Below the pieces are notes generated by a model. It ran no database searches. It had not been told where the DNA came from and saw only the letters and a list, made by a program, of their open reading frames with translations. A program made the translations under genes and the position numbers. Positions 50,177 through 50,290 of a stretch of DNA of 50,290 bases are shown piece after piece. Position 1 is the first letter of the stretch; each line of letters starts with the position of its first letter. Location: contig CAMPYJ010000018.1 of the NCBI GenBank assembly GCA_946998205.1, positions 1 to 50,290 on the forward strand, given 5' to 3'. Origin of the DNA: an uncultured Prevotella sp. (GTDB taxonomy: Bacteria; Bacteroidota; Bacteroidia; Bacteroidales; Bacteroidaceae).

Positions 50177-50290
50177 GCCCGTCACGCCCGCATCACTTTG
50201 TTCAACAACTGCTTATCTATCAGATAGCCAATTTGTGGGTCAGTCGTAAAACCCAGTTGCAACCCCTCCCTCTCATGCACATAATTTCAT

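Noticed and set aside
50182..50286. Minus-strand frame reading NYVHEREGLQLGFTTDPQIG and onward to a stop at about 50182
   Set aside because: The residues look protein-like, but a TGA precedes them near the window edge and there is no good start codon, so it could be a gene remnant or chance. It cannot be judged without the sequence beyond the edge.

Overview
The window looks like a chromosome segment of a Bacteroidota member, most likely Prevotellaceae (Prevotella in the broad sense). Evidence for this: promoters of the Bacteroides type (TTTG, about 19-20 bases, TAnnTTTG) stand before many genes; no strong Shine-Dalgarno sites are evident; there is a glycine-lipid (glsA/glsB) pair, a DUF4292 lipoprotein, DUF5723, GH92, and a Bacteroidota-type dcw cluster in which murE is followed directly by mraY (no murF) and murC directly by ftsQ (no ddl). 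The genus is an inference; no 16S gene is present.

Layout, left to right. Positions 1-2210: end of a MITE-like repeat, a helix-hairpin-helix membrane protein, a VanZ-like protein, a CYTH protein and an unlisted 45-residue membrane protein. Positions 2234-11480: minus-strand blocks, namely acyl-CoA ligase/prfB/small protein/CYTH; nhaA; and dut/TPR/DUF4292/degenerate LytM (EnvC-like). dgt (11582-12919) diverges from dut. Positions 12930-17720 are accessory in character: a MITE, a DUF5723 barrel with a large lipoprotein, and 1.2 kb of layered palindromes and short repeats. Then come a GH92 glycosidase and the glsA-glsB lipid operon.

Positions 22430-38508 hold the whole division and cell-wall cluster on the plus strand: mraZ, rsmH, ftsL, ftsI, murE, mraY, murD, ftsW, murG, murC, ftsQ, ftsA, ftsZ, then yqeY. 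These genes make UDP-MurNAc-pentapeptide and lipid II from cytoplasm to membrane (MurC/D/E, MraY, MurG), polymerise and cross-link it at the septum (FtsW/FtsI with FtsL/FtsQ), and place the septum (FtsA/FtsZ). Four-base ATGA/GTGA overlaps suggest translational coupling. Two TGGGG boxes ten bases apart before mraZ look like its own operator. After it come recO, tRNA-Glu-rpsT, gyrB, a C1 peptidase-like lipoprotein, a U32 family protein, sufE, a SpoU methyltransferase, an OmpA-like lipoprotein, trpS and tRNA-Val.

The most unusual content is non-coding. (1) A MITE-like family (four copies plus an end fragment) has terminal inverted repeats that differ between copies but match within each copy. 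Its internal 63-bp module occurs zero, one or two times, and once alone in front of the VanZ gene with compensatory changes. (2) A degenerate repeat with a strict 22-bp period occurs in four separate intergenic regions. (3) A GTTCAAW heptamer array with a 44-bp higher-order period lies before sufE. (4) A nested palindrome field lies at 16776-17390. No defence system, CRISPR, prophage or transposase gene was seen.
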